Source: Flavobacterium sp. MDT1-60 | Lineage (GTDB): Bacteria; Bacteroidota; Bacteroidia; Flavobacteriales; Flavobacteriaceae | Length of the DNA: 64,000 nt | Assembly (NCBI RefSeq): GCF_014844035.1 | Contig: NZ_CP062159.1 | Location: forward strand, 3,038,001-3,102,000 | Direction: 5' to 3' | Part shown: positions 9,439 through 17,468 of the stretch, piece by piece | How the letters are laid out: each line of letters opens with the position of its first letter | Position numbering within the stretch: the first letter of the stretch is position 1 | Notes under the pieces: generated by a model | The model's input: only the letters and a program-made list of their open reading frames with translations | Databases searched by the model: none | Told to the model about the DNA's origin: nothing | Program-made: the position numbers and the translations under genes

Positions 9439-9987
9439 ATGAAAGAAAAAGAAAATGAATTAAATGAGAATTCTGAAAATGATAGTTTAAAAGCCAGTGA
9501 GCAAACTCTTAAAAATGAAATTGCTTCTGACAATGAAAAAACTGAAGTAGCTGATTCAAAACCAAAAGAACCAGCAAAGCCAAAGACTATTGTTACAGCT
9601 AAAAAACCTGTAAGAAAAGCACCAGTTTCAACACCAAAAGTGATAGAAAAAAAAGAAGAAGTTGTTTCTGCTGATGTTTCGCAAGAAACTGAAGAAATTG
9701 TTTCAGAAGATGAAAATAATAGTATAAATAAAACGAAGAAGAAAAAGATGAAAGAAAAAGACGCAAAAGACAAGGACAAAGAAAAAGCAAAAAAGAAAAA
9801 ACAAGTAGCTAAGAAAAAAGAAAAAGCGAAAGAGGATAAAAAGAAAGAGAAAGCTAAAAAGGCAAAACAAAAAGCAAAAGCTAAAAAGCAAGCCAAAGCA
9901 AAAAAAGCAAAAGATAAAGCTAAGGCGAAAAAAATTGCTAAAAAGAAAGCTAAAAAATCGAAATCAAAATCGAAAAAGAAAAAATAA
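9439..9987 (+). CDS. Lysine/alanine-rich histone-H1-like protein
   Basis: A 182-aa protein of extreme composition. The N-terminal 90 residues are acidic and mixed (rich in E, S, N, K and P). The C-terminal half is almost entirely K, A, E and D in repeats such as 'KAKKK', 'KAKAKKQAKAKKAK' and ends 'SKSKSKKKK'. There is no signal peptide. Bacterial proteins with such tails bind DNA or RNA without sequence preference, as do Hc1/AlgP-like proteins, so a nucleoid role is a reasonable inference. A terminator follows directly. The repeated Lys codons make this an indel-prone gene. Confidence 0.7.
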   Translation: MKEKENELNENSENDSLKASEQTLKNEIASDNEKTEVADSKPKEPAKPKTIVTAKKPVRKAPVSTPKVIEKKEEVVSADVSQETEEIVSEDENNSINKTKKKKMKEKDAKDKDKEKAKKKKQVAKKKEKAKEDKKKEKAKKAKQKAKAKKQAKAKKAKDKAKAKKIAKKKAKKSKSKSKKKK

Positions 9988-9991
9988 AAAT

Positions 9992-10024
9992 AAAGCCCTG
10001 AAATTTCAGGGCTTTATTTTTTTT
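9992..10024. terminator. Shared terminator between convergent genes
   Basis: AAAGCCCTGAAATTTCAGGGCTTT (stem arms 9992-10001 and 10006-10015) followed by a T-run to 10024. It ends the Lys-rich gene on the plus strand. The stop codon of the convergent HxlR gene (10006-10008) lies inside the hairpin. Confidence 0.9.
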
Positions 10025-10371
10025 ACCAAAGAAGTATTTTCATTATTCCGAATGTGTTCCCGATGCGATATTCCCCAATTGATCATTTCGGTAATTATTG
10101 GCCCAAAAGATTTACAATAGGGAGTCGATTCATAAAGTATGGGCACTTTTGCATCATGGTCTTCCGTTCGTTTAACCAGATTATTGAGTTCCATATCCTT
10201 TAATTCTTTCGAAAGCATACGTGACGTAATTCCGGGAATACTTTGCTGAATTTCCTTGAATCGGGTATTTCCATTACAAATGGAGTTGATAATAGGCAAT
10301 TTCCATTTCCCTCCCAAAACATATAAAGTATCCTGAAGCGCCTGAAATTCTTCTTTCTGATTTCTCGCCAT
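10006..10371 (-). CDS. HxlR-family transcriptional regulator
   Basis: A winged-helix DNA-binding protein of about 121 aa from the chosen start ('MARNQKEEF'). Family marks are 'LGGKWKLPIINSI', 'RFKEIQQSIPGITSRMLSKELKDMELNNLV' (recognition helix and wing) and 'YESTPYCKSFGPIITEM'. HxlR/YodB-type repressors often sense aldehydes, quinones or thiol stress. The divergent SDR at 10700 is its likely target. A longer frame starting at 10413 exists, but its extra residues are 'MVKKKKY...' encoded partly by a 12-base homopolymer and the arm of the 30-bp inverted repeat, so the shorter start is preferred. Confidence 0.88.
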   Translation of the reverse strand: MARNQKEEFQALQDTLYVLGGKWKLPIINSICNGNTRFKEIQQSIPGITSRMLSKELKDMELNNLVKRTEDHDAKVPILYESTPYCKSFGPIITEMINWGISHREHIRNNENTSLVKKIKP

Positions 10372-10402
10372 TCGTAGTATTTTAACACTAAGATATTTTT
10401 TT

Positions 10403-10611
10403 TTTTTCACCATATAAGTTATATAAGTTCATTTAAACTGTGTGTTTAGTTTGACTAATCTTTGCGGATAAGCTCATTTAAGCTGGATTTTTATCGCATT
10501 TAGTTTAAGTGTTAAAAACTCATTACTATTCTCTTATATGATCTCGATTGCTACATAAGGTTGCTAAACAAGCACTATTGTATGAACTTATATAACTTAT
10601 ATGGTGAAAAA
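10403..10611. repeat. 30-bp perfect inverted repeat bounding a 149-bp segment
   Basis: Positions 10403-10432 and 10582-10611 are exact reverse complements. Each arm contains a 9-bp tandem duplication (ATATAAGTT twice). The segment between them lies in the divergent HxlR/SDR promoter region and holds no open frame. No clear target-site duplication flanks it. It could be an invertible promoter segment, a MITE, or paired operators for the HxlR regulator. Confidence 0.85.
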
Positions 10612-10666
10612 CACACACCGCAGTATACTCCATGATACCGCTGATAAAACAATGTCTTTTCAGATT

Positions 10667-10674
10667 TAAATTTG
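10667..10674 (+). promoter_or_regulatory. -7 promoter box (TAAATTTG) for the SDR
   Basis: It matches the Bacteroidota -7 consensus TAnnTTTG and lies 25 bases before the SDR start. It is outside the 30-bp inverted repeat, so the SDR promoter core would not flip if that segment inverted. Confidence 0.6.
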
Positions 10675-10699
10675 TATCGTTAATTTAAAAACATAAATA

Positions 10700-11443
10700 A
10701 TGGACAATTTAAAAAATAAAGTTGCTGTAATTACCGGAGGAAATAGCGGAATTGGTTACGCAACAGCAAAACAATTTAAAGAGCAAGGCGCAACGGTTAT
10801 CATTACCGGAAGAAGAAAAGAAGCAATTGAAAAAGCAGCTTCAGATTTAGGAGTGCATGCCATTGTTGCGGATCAATCCCGTGTTTCAGACATTGAAAAC
10901 CTGGCTTCAAAAGTAAAAGAGGATTTTGGACAAGTTGATATTCTTTTCATTAATGCCGGAATAGCCGGTTTGGGAACAATTGAACAGGCAACAGAAACCT
11001 TATATGATGATATCATGAATATCAATTTAAAAGGAGCTTATTTTACCCTTAGCCGATTTATTCCAATCTTGAAAGATGGTGCATCCGTAGTATTTCTTTC
11101 TTCTAATACAGCCAGTATGAGTGGAGCCGGATCTTCCATTTATTCTTCAGGTAAAACGGCTCTTAATGCAGTAATGAGAATAGCGGCCGTGGAATTAGCG
11201 CCAAGAAAAATCAGAGTAAATTCAGTTAGCCCTGGCCCGACAGAAACAGAAGTAATGAAAAAAGTAGGTTTAGATGAAGAAACCGTAAAATCAATTATGG
11301 ATGTTGTAGTTGATAAAATCCCCCTAAAACAAATGGGAACTTCAGAGGATGTTGCAAAAATGGTTTCGCATTTAAGTAGTGAAGCTTCAAAATTCATCAC
11401 CGGTGCCGATTTTATTATGGACGGCGGAATGGTTTTAGCTTAA
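10700..11443 (+). CDS. Short-chain dehydrogenase/reductase
   Basis: A classical SDR of 247 aa. It has the Rossmann cofactor motif TGGNSGIG (12-19), NAG (85-87), catalytic Tyr148 and Lys152 in 'YSSGK', and the Ser in 'VFLSSNTAS'. 'RR' after the second strand suggests NADP(H). It is cytoplasmic. It is divergent from an HxlR regulator, a common arrangement where the SDR detoxifies a reactive carbonyl or quinone. The substrate is not predictable. A palindromic dispersed repeat starts five bases after the stop. Confidence 0.9.
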   Translation: MDNLKNKVAVITGGNSGIGYATAKQFKEQGATVIITGRRKEAIEKAASDLGVHAIVADQSRVSDIENLASKVKEDFGQVDILFINAGIAGLGTIEQATETLYDDIMNINLKGAYFTLSRFIPILKDGASVVFLSSNTASMSGAGSSIYSSGKTALNAVMRIAAVELAPRKIRVNSVSPGPTETEVMKKVGLDEETVKSIMDVVVDKIPLKQMGTSEDVAKMVSHLSSEASKFITGADFIMDGGMVLA

Positions 11444-11447
11444 AAGG

Positions 11448-11654
11448 TTTAACCGCAAGGTGCGCAAGGATTTACGCAAAGGTCGCAAAGTTATTCTCCA
11501 TAGCTTTGTGATCTTTGCGTTTTTATAAAACACTACTTTAAAAAAATCCTTGCAGTCTTTGCGATTAAGTCTCAAAGTTATTCTGCATAGCTTTGCGATC
11601 TTTACGTGTTTAGAACACCCTGCTAAAAAAAACTTTGCGTCCCTTGCGGTTAAA
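11448..11654. repeat. Dispersed palindromic repeat, long copy
   Basis: The block is bounded by TTTAACCGCAAGG (11448-11460) and its reverse complement CCTTGCGGTTAAA (11642-11654). Inside are repeated 'CGCAAAGG' and 'CTTTGCG' modules able to fold back. Related copies occur at 18229, 19511 and 32337. It is non-coding; a 76-aa antisense frame across it is made of the repeat itself. Confidence 0.85.
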
Positions 11655-11686
11655 TAGCAAAGCATTTCAAATCTCGCATTTCTCTC

Positions 11687-11761
11687 TGTCCATTTCCCTT
11701 CTTAGTTTGTCCGTTTGAGCTATTTTTTGATTTCGTAAACAGGATTGTCGATATACTTTTG
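11687..11761 (+). promoter_or_regulatory. Promoter with 21-bp-period direct repeat (site A)
   Basis: TGTCCATTT (11687-11695) and TGTCCGTTT (11708-11716) start exactly 21 bases apart, two helical turns on one DNA face, the geometry expected for LytTR-type regulators. A -7 box TACTTTTG lies at 11754-11761, 45 bases before the cupin start. The whole arrangement is repeated at 14230-14304. Confidence 0.7.
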
Positions 11762-11806
11762 ACGAAGAAATTAACTGATAATCAAACAATTTAATAATCA
11801 AATAAT

Positions 11807-12217
11807 ATGAAAACAAATAAAAATTTCAGATCAAATGCAATCACTATTCTAAGCTTTTTTGCATTAATTATTTCAGGCAGTGTTTCGGCACAACAATCAG
11901 GAATAAAACGTACCAATTTACAACAACATGATCTTAGTATTGCAGGACACGAAACGTTACAGGCGAGAATTGATTTTGAACCGCATACTGCTTTCGGTAA
12001 ACATTCTCATCCGGGTGAAGAAGTTATTTATGTACTTGAAGGTTCATTAGAATATCAGATCAATGAGGATAAGCCTGTAACACTAAAAGCAGGAGAAGTA
12101 CTTTTTATTCCGGCAGGCGTAATTCATTCAGCAAGAAATAATAGTAATGTAAAAGCTTCAGAACTGGCAACTTATATTGTAGAAAAAGGGAAGCCGATTT
12201 TTGTACTAAAAAAATAA
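11807..12217 (+). CDS. Exported cupin-domain protein
   Basis: A 136-aa protein with a Sec signal peptide ending near 'SVSAQ' and a single cupin barrel. The metal-site motif 'KHSHPGEEVIYVLEG' (two His plus Glu) and the second motif 'PAGVIHSARN' are intact. Such small exported cupins act on or bind small molecules in the periplasm. It is first in an apparent unit with an epoxide hydrolase (36 bases later). Site A upstream suggests LytTR control. The exact reaction is unknown. Confidence 0.85.
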   Translation: MKTNKNFRSNAITILSFFALIISGSVSAQQSGIKRTNLQQHDLSIAGHETLQARIDFEPHTAFGKHSHPGEEVIYVLEGSLEYQINEDKPVTLKAGEVLFIPAGVIHSARNNSNVKASELATYIVEKGKPIFVLKK

Positions 12218-12253
12218 AACATTTAACAACAAAAAAAATAAAAAAGATACAAA

Positions 12254-13537
12254 ATGAAAAATACAGTAAAAATCATTGCTCATACCTTATGGGTAATACT
12301 ATTCGCGCTAGTGTTGAGCGAAGTTACAGCACAAGAAAAAAATAAAACAGATGAGGCAATTCGTCCGTATCGCGTAAATATTTCGAATGCAGATTTGCAA
12401 GATCTTAAAGAACGCATTCAGGATACGAAATGGCCAGGAAAAGAAACTGTTACTGATCAGTCTCAGGGAGCAAATCTTTCTAAAATGAAGGATTTAGTAC
12501 ACTATTGGGGAACAAGTTACGACTGGAGAAAAGCAGAGGCTAAACTAAATGCATATCCACAGTTTATAACAAAAATTGATGGTGTAGATATTCACTTCAT
12601 TCATGTGCGCTCTAAAGAAAAAAATGCAATGCCCCTTATTCTAAGTCACGGATGGCCGGGATCAGTATTTGAATTTATAAATGTTATCGGACCTTTAACT
12701 AATCCAGTCGCTTATGGAGGAAAAGCGGAAGATGCTTTTGATGTGATCATACCATCATTACCAGGATTTGGATTTTCAGGAAAACCAACAGAAGCAGGAT
12801 GGGATATTGACCGAATTGCAAAAGCATGGGCAGTGTTGATGAATCGTTTGGAGTATAAACACTATGTTGCACAAGGGGGAGATTGGGGAGCTGGGATTGT
12901 AAATTCTATGGCATTACAAACACCAAAAGGATTACTGGGTATTCACAGCAACTTACCGGCAACATTACCAACAGAAGCCGGAAAGGCTCTAGGAAGTGGA
13001 ATAGCTCCGGAAAGTTTTTCTGCAAAGGAACGTGCTTCTTTTGATCATCTGAGTAAATCAATCAGAGGTGGTGATTTTACTTATAAAATGACAATGACCA
13101 CAAGACCGCAAGCAGTGGGTTACGCTCTTAATGATTCTCCTGCCGGTCTTGCAGCATGGCTTCTTTTACATCCTGGTTTTGCTAATTGGTCTTATGGTAC
13201 AGATTCTAAACAATCGCCTACCAGAGATGAAGTTTTGGATGATATCTCATTGTACTGGCTTACTAACAGTGCAACTTCTGCATCACGAATTTATTGGGAA
13301 AACAGAAACATCGAGATCGTTAGTTCGGCTTCAATGAAGACCGATCAGATTAAATTACCGGTTGCAATTACAGTATTTCCGGAAGACGTCTTCACGTCAC
13401 CAGAAACCTGGGCACGCAAAGCATTCAAAAACCTAATTTATTTTCACGAAGTTGATAAAGGCGGACATTTCGCAGCATGGGAACAACCACAATTGTTTAC
13501 AGCAGAATTACGCCTTGCATTCAAAACACTTCGATAA
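12254..13537 (+). CDS. Exported epoxide hydrolase (EHN plus alpha/beta hydrolase)
   Basis: A 427-aa protein with a signal peptide ending near 'VTAQ'. An EHN N-terminal domain ('RPYRVNISNADLQDLKERI') is followed by an alpha/beta hydrolase fold. The oxyanion motif is HGWPGS (132-137), the nucleophile is Asp210 in 'GGDWGAG', and a C-terminal 'KGGHFAAWEQP' carries the catalytic His. This domain order and the Asp nucleophile are typical of microsomal-type epoxide hydrolases, which open epoxides to diols. Its periplasmic location and neighbours (cupin, Ohr, SDRs) suggest removal of reactive electrophiles. Confidence 0.88.
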   Translation: MKNTVKIIAHTLWVILFALVLSEVTAQEKNKTDEAIRPYRVNISNADLQDLKERIQDTKWPGKETVTDQSQGANLSKMKDLVHYWGTSYDWRKAEAKLNAYPQFITKIDGVDIHFIHVRSKEKNAMPLILSHGWPGSVFEFINVIGPLTNPVAYGGKAEDAFDVIIPSLPGFGFSGKPTEAGWDIDRIAKAWAVLMNRLEYKHYVAQGGDWGAGIVNSMALQTPKGLLGIHSNLPATLPTEAGKALGSGIAPESFSAKERASFDHLSKSIRGGDFTYKMTMTTRPQAVGYALNDSPAGLAAWLLLHPGFANWSYGTDSKQSPTRDEVLDDISLYWLTNSATSASRIYWENRNIEIVSSASMKTDQIKLPVAITVFPEDVFTSPETWARKAFKNLIYFHEVDKGGHFAAWEQPQLFTAELRLAFKTLR

Positions 13538-13540
13538 TTT

Positions 13541-13611
13541 TGATGCTAAGTGGCTAAGATACAAGATTTTTATCTCAGAACCTTAGAACCTTAGTACCTC
13601 AGAATCTTAAA
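13541..13611. repeat. Dispersed intergenic repeat ('cttag' type)
   Basis: A stretch rich in CTTAG/CTAAG modules (GCTAAGTGGCTAAGAT, CAGAACCTTAGAACCTTAG, CAGAATCTTAA). A short related piece, GCTTAGCCACTTAGAATC, lies at 48015-48032. It fills most of the gap before the Ohr gene. Confidence 0.55.
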
Positions 13612-13640
13612 AACAAACAATAATTTTAATAAACACAAAA

Positions 13641-14060
13641 ATGGAAACAAACAATTCAAAAGTGCTTTACACAGCTGTAACGCACACAACAGGGGGTAGA
13701 ACAGGCGAATCTCGCAGTTCAGATGGTAAATTAGATATCAAACTTTCAACTCCGGGCTCTACAGGTCCGGGTACTAATCCGGAACAATTATTCGCAGCAG
13801 GCTGGTCAGCTTGTTTTATTGGAGCGATGGGAAAAGCGGCAGCAAATTTGCAAGTGGGGCTTCCTGCAGGACATTACGTTAGTACAGAGGTTGACTTAGT
13901 TTCAGGTGATGATGGGTATTCGTTACAGGCACGTTTAAACATTAGCCTGCCAGGCTTAGATCCTGAAATAGCCAAAAGTATTATAGAAGGTGCATCACAA
14001 ACTTGTCCTTACTCTAAAGCTATAAAAGGCAATATTAAAACAGAGTATAATCTTATCTAA
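13641..14060 (+). CDS. OsmC/Ohr-family organic hydroperoxide resistance protein
   Basis: A 139-aa protein of normal Ohr length. Two redox cysteines are present: Cys58 in 'GWSACFIGA' and Cys122 in 'ASQTCPYSKA'. The N-terminal 'LYTAVTHTTGGRTGESRSSDG' is the Ohr signature. Ohr reduces organic and lipid hydroperoxides in the cytoplasm with dithiol reductants. Here it follows the epoxide hydrolase and ends at a strong terminator. No MarR-type OhrR is adjacent; local control may be through the LytTR system. Confidence 0.93.
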   Translation: METNNSKVLYTAVTHTTGGRTGESRSSDGKLDIKLSTPGSTGPGTNPEQLFAAGWSACFIGAMGKAAANLQVGLPAGHYVSTEVDLVSGDDGYSLQARLNISLPGLDPEIAKSIIEGASQTCPYSKAIKGNIKTEYNLI

Positions 14061-14074
14061 TAAATAGATTTTCT

Positions 14075-14116
14075 AAAAAGGTCCTGATTCCAATTTTTGG
14101 AACAGGGCCTTTTTTC
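14075..14116 (+). terminator. Rho-independent terminator after Ohr
   Basis: AAAAAGGTCCTG pairs with CAGGGCCTTTTT (one G-U pair), with an inner TTCCAA/TTGGAA extension, followed by T-rich sequence. It separates Ohr from the next promoter. Confidence 0.85.
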
Positions 14117-14229
14117 TTTAGTTAAGATGTCTGTTTTACGATTTATCGGTCTTTTATCTCTATTCTATTATCAATTAGAGTTTGTTGTAATCTCATACCC
14201 AATCAAGCATAAAACTTCAACTTTATGCC

Positions 14230-14304
14230 CGTCCATTTCACCTTTTACTTTGTCCATTTGAGCTATTTTCTGATTGTATAAGGACTATTGTCGACATACT
14301 TTTG
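14230..14304 (+). promoter_or_regulatory. Promoter with 21-bp-period direct repeat (site B)
   Basis: CGTCCATTT (14230-14238) and TGTCCATTT (14251-14259) are again exactly 21 bases apart. The -7 box TACTTTTG is at 14297-14304. About 100 bases align base by base with site A, including TTTGAGCTATTTT and TTTGACGAAGAAATTAACT. It drives the alpha/beta hydrolase and DUF1223 genes. Confidence 0.72.
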
Positions 14305-14349
14305 ACGAAGAAATTAACTAATAATCAAATAATTAAAACATCAGAAATT

Positions 14350-15375
14350 ATGAAAACAATATCTAATATCAACAGAAACACAATGAAAACAGCAATTTCA
14401 AAATTAGTTTTAATCGCAGTCCTTTTCGTAGCAACAGTGATTAATGCGCAATCAGCAAAACAAATAGAAGTGAACCCTTCTTTAGGAACATTAAAACAAA
14501 TCAACGCCGGTTTATTAAATGTAGGTTATACTGAAGCCGGACCTTCAAACGGAAAACCAGTAATTCTGCTTCACGGTTGGCCTTATGACATTAATAGCTA
14601 TAATGAAGTGGTTCCGATTTTAGTTTCAAAAGGCTACAGAGTAATCACACCTTATTTAAGAGGATCCGGAACTACAACTTTTCTATCAAAAGATACTTTT
14701 AGAAACGGACAACAAGCAGCGTTAGCAACCGATATTATTGCCTTGATGGATGTACTTAAAATTGATAAAGCTGTTATTGGAGGTTTTGACTGGGGAGCAA
14801 GAACAGCTGTAGTTATGGCGGCACTTTGGCCGGAACGTTTAGAAGGATTGGTTTCAGTTAGCGGTTATTTGGTAGTAAATCTTGAAGCTAATTTAAAACC
14901 ATTGCCTCCAAAAGCAGAATTAGGATGGTGGTATCAATATTACTTCGCTACAGAAAGAGGGAAATTAGGATACGCTCAAAATACCTACGAGTTTAATAAA
15001 CAAATTTGGCAAATAGCTTCTCCATTGTGGAAATTCGACAAAGTAACTTACGATCAAACGGCTCAGTCTTTTGATAATCCGGATCACGTAGCAATCGTAA
15101 TTCACAATTACAGATGGAGACAATCTCTTGAAGCAGGAGAATCTAAATACGATAGTTTAGAAAAACATTTGGCAACAAGACCGGTAATTAAAGTTCCGAC
15201 GATTACAATTGCAAGTGATTTTGATGGCGCTTTCGCGGATGGAAAAGCGTACGCAGACAAATTCACCGGTAAATACGAACATCGAATCCTAAAAGGCATC
15301 GGACACAATGTACCTCAGGAAGATCCAAAAGCATTTGCACAGGCAATTATTGATGTGGATGCCTTTAAAAAATAA
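14350..15375 (+). CDS. Exported alpha/beta hydrolase (dehalogenase/epoxide-hydrolase-like)
   Basis: About 341 aa from the ATG at 14350; a second ATG at 14383 would give a cleaner signal peptide ('MKTAISKLVLIAVLFVATV' to 'INAQ'). A TTG start at 14302 is rejected because it lies in the promoter -7 box. Motifs are HGWPYD (oxyanion), 'GGFDWGAR' with Asp as nucleophile, and 'GIGHNVPQEDP' with the catalytic His. An Asp nucleophile points to haloalkane-dehalogenase or epoxide-hydrolase relatives rather than an esterase. Expected location is the periplasm. It is followed 33 bases later by a DUF1223 gene, probably in one operon. Confidence 0.85.
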   Translation: MKTISNINRNTMKTAISKLVLIAVLFVATVINAQSAKQIEVNPSLGTLKQINAGLLNVGYTEAGPSNGKPVILLHGWPYDINSYNEVVPILVSKGYRVITPYLRGSGTTTFLSKDTFRNGQQAALATDIIALMDVLKIDKAVIGGFDWGARTAVVMAALWPERLEGLVSVSGYLVVNLEANLKPLPPKAELGWWYQYYFATERGKLGYAQNTYEFNKQIWQIASPLWKFDKVTYDQTAQSFDNPDHVAIVIHNYRWRQSLEAGESKYDSLEKHLATRPVIKVPTITIASDFDGAFADGKAYADKFTGKYEHRILKGIGHNVPQEDPKAFAQAIIDVDAFKK

Positions 15376-15408
15376 AATTCAATAATCTAAAATCTAAAAC
15401 TCAATATC

Positions 15409-16182
15409 ATGAAAAAGATAAAATTAATACCCCGTTTTTTTGTTGCACTATTTTCACTAATAGTGATAAATTCTTTCGGTCAGAATAATAAAAATAGTAC
15501 TACTCAGAAAGGTTTTGCACTTTTAGAATTATATACTTCTGAGGGCTGTTCAAGCTGTCCGCCTGCAGATGAATTGATGGGAAGGATCCAAAATGAATAT
15601 AAAGACGACAATGTTTATGTTTTAGCATATCATGTCGATTATTGGGACAGACAGGGCTGGAAAGATGTTTTTAGTAATGCAGATTATACCCAAAGACAAT
15701 ATGATTATACAAAATTTCTGGGAAAAGAACCAATTTATACGCCACAGCTAATTGTAAACGGAAAAGCAGATTATATTGCTTCACAGGAAACGATGGTTAG
15801 AAACGGAATCAAATCAGCGCTTTCAAAACCTGTTACGACCGATTTATCTTTGGAAGCGAGCCAGACCACTAATAATCTTAATGTAAATTATAATATCGAA
15901 GGAACTTTTAAAAACAGCAATTTACTAATTGCAATTGTTCAAAAAGCAGCTAAAACTAATGTAAAAAGAGGGGAAAATGCAAATCGCGTTTTATCACATT
16001 ATCAAATTGTACATCATTTACATTCAGTAAGTTTGAAAGATAAAAAAGGATCAGTTTCTATTCATTTGCCAAAAAGTTTTAGTGAAAAAGATTTTGAAGT
16101 GATTGGTTTTGTTCAGGACAAAAATAATGGTACTATTTCGGGAGCAACAAGAGCTATTTTTAAACCATCTTCTATCTTATGA
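15409..16182 (+). CDS. Exported DUF1223 thioredoxin-like protein (copy 1)
   Basis: A 257-aa protein with a signal peptide and the DUF1223 signature: 'LYTSEGCSSCPPADELM' (a CxxC redox-like pair), 'LAYHVDYWDRQGWKD' and 'YTPQLIVNGK'. The family has a thioredoxin-like fold and is usually periplasmic. A role in thiol redox or metal handling is suspected but unproven. A paralogue lies at 18559 on the other side of the LytS/LytTR pair. The stop codon overlaps the start of a 48-codon frame (ATGA overlap). Confidence 0.85.
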   Translation: MKKIKLIPRFFVALFSLIVINSFGQNNKNSTTQKGFALLELYTSEGCSSCPPADELMGRIQNEYKDDNVYVLAYHVDYWDRQGWKDVFSNADYTQRQYDYTKFLGKEPIYTPQLIVNGKADYIASQETMVRNGIKSALSKPVTTDLSLEASQTTNNLNVNYNIEGTFKNSNLLIAIVQKAAKTNVKRGENANRVLSHYQIVHHLHSVSLKDKKGSVSIHLPKSFSEKDFEVIGFVQDKNNGTISGATRAIFKPSSIL

Positions 16183-16325
16183 AAACGCTATTCTTAAGCT
16201 TAACCTATTGCAGTAAAACGACAAAAGTAAAACGCAGTAATAATTTAAAGCGTCATGAAAATGATCTTATTATAAAAGAAAACATCATGCAGTTAATGCA
16301 GGAAAACAAAGCACTTTGGCTCTAA
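16179..16325 (+). CDS. Candidate 48-aa small protein, overlapping start
   Basis: ATG at 16179 overlaps the DUF1223 stop (ATGA), the pattern of translational coupling. It encodes 48 residues beginning 'MKTLFLSLTYCSKTTKVKRS' and ending '...QENKALWL', with one Cys and a basic, probably helical C-terminal half. No family recognised. It may be a chance frame or a decayed C-terminal piece of a larger gene. Confidence 0.35.
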   Translation: MKTLFLSLTYCSKTTKVKRSNNLKRHENDLIIKENIMQLMQENKALWL

Positions 16326-16411
16326 AATTTTAATTTAGAAAGAGGATGAAATCGGATAAAATATTTTATTCCGATTTTTTCCGTCATTAAAAAATCCTTT
16401 TCAAAATATCC

Positions 16412-16419
16412 TATCTTTG
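16412..16419 (+). promoter_or_regulatory. -7 promoter box (TATCTTTG) for the LytS/LytTR operon
   Basis: It matches TAnnTTTG exactly and lies 32 bases before the kinase start. Confidence 0.6.
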
Positions 16420-16451
16420 ACAAAGCGAGATCTAAAAACACATAAAAAAAT

Positions 16452-17468
16452 ATGGAAAAAGTAAAAAACTTTCGCGTTTCCCAAAAGGTGATTTGGGGAA
16501 GTTCTATAGCATTGGCGATTCTTGCTTCAATACCAAAATTATTTGACGGCGTTTCGACTCCGGGAGATATTGTAATCAATTCTTCAATTACGTTGATGTT
16601 CTCTGTTTTTATTTGGTATTACAATATTTACAGCCTGCCTAAATTTTCGTCGCAACGTACGAATACAAAATTATTCAACTGGAAACTTTTATTGAGTGTT
16701 ATCCTTGGTATAGCAGTTATGGTTATCCTTGTAATTGGACACCAGGAGCTTTTTCAAATTTCTAAAATGGATGCCCCAATTATGTTCGAGTTGCGCGGTA
16801 TTTTAATCAATTTGATCGTTTATATGTTTTTGCATTTGCTTTTTCAAAATTATCAGACACAACAAATGGGAGTTGAACTCGAACGTACTCATGCTGTAAA
16901 TTTGGGAGCACAGTACGAACTATTGAAACAGCAGGTCAATCCGCATTTTTTGTTTAATAGTCTGAATACGTTGAAATCGATGGTAGAAATTCAGGATCCG
17001 CAGAGTGCTGATTTTATTCTGAAATTATCTGATTTTTACCGATTTACACTCGAAAGTCGAAAATTAGATTTAATACCTCTAAAAGAAGAACTTCAAATAT
17101 TAGATTCTTATGTCTATTTGCTGAAAGCGCGTTTTGAAGACGGATTCGTTTTAATAAATGAAGTCGATCAAAAACAATATGATTCGGCTATTCCGCCTTT
17201 TACTTTGCAATTATTGATAGAAAATTGCATTAAGCACAATGTGGTTTCTTTGGATAAACCGTTGCAGATTAAATTATATTCTGAAAATGACTTTTTAGTT
17301 ATTGAAAATCCAATACAGCTCAAAAGAGGTGTTTTGTCAACAGGTGTTGGTCTTGACAATATCAATCAGCGCTTTATGCATTTGATTCATAAGGAAATTG
17401 AAATTGACAAAACCGAAACTATTTTTAAAGTAAAAATACCAATGATCTATGACTATCATAATAATTGA
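16452..17468 (+). CDS. LytS-type sensor histidine kinase
   Basis: A 338-aa protein with four hydrophobic segments in the first 150 residues (membrane sensor part), a short helical linker and a His_kinase (PF06580) domain. The phospho-accepting His is in 'QQVNPHFLFNSLNTLK', and the C-terminal ATPase part carries 'IENCIKHN' and 'GVGLDNINQRF'. It forms a two-component system with the LytTR regulator whose start overlaps its end by 20 bases. No extracellular ligand domain is seen, so the signal may be membrane-related or small-molecule. Confidence 0.9.
   Translation: MEKVKNFRVSQKVIWGSSIALAILASIPKLFDGVSTPGDIVINSSITLMFSVFIWYYNIYSLPKFSSQRTNTKLFNWKLLLSVILGIAVMVILVIGHQELFQISKMDAPIMFELRGILINLIVYMFLHLLFQNYQTQQMGVELERTHAVNLGAQYELLKQQVNPHFLFNSLNTLKSMVEIQDPQSADFILKLSDFYRFTLESRKLDLIPLKEELQILDSYVYLLKARFEDGFVLINEVDQKQYDSAIPPFTLQLLIENCIKHNVVSLDKPLQIKLYSENDFLVIENPIQLKRGVLSTGVGLDNINQRFMHLIHKEIEIDKTETIFKVKIPMIYDYHNN

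Noticed and set aside
9420-9896. Phe/Ser/Leu-rich open frame opposite the Lys-rich gene
   Set aside because: It is the mirror of AAA/AAG-rich coding sequence; codons and composition show no independent gene.
10403-10611. Complete insertion sequence
   Set aside because: The segment is only 209 bp, has no transposase and no clear target duplication.
11435-11665. 76-aa minus-strand frame after the SDR
   Set aside because: It lies wholly in the palindromic dispersed repeat.
14302-14349. TTG start giving 16 more residues to the alpha/beta hydrolase
   Set aside because: The TTG is part of the -7 box TACTTTTG, and the same bases are non-coding before the cupin gene.
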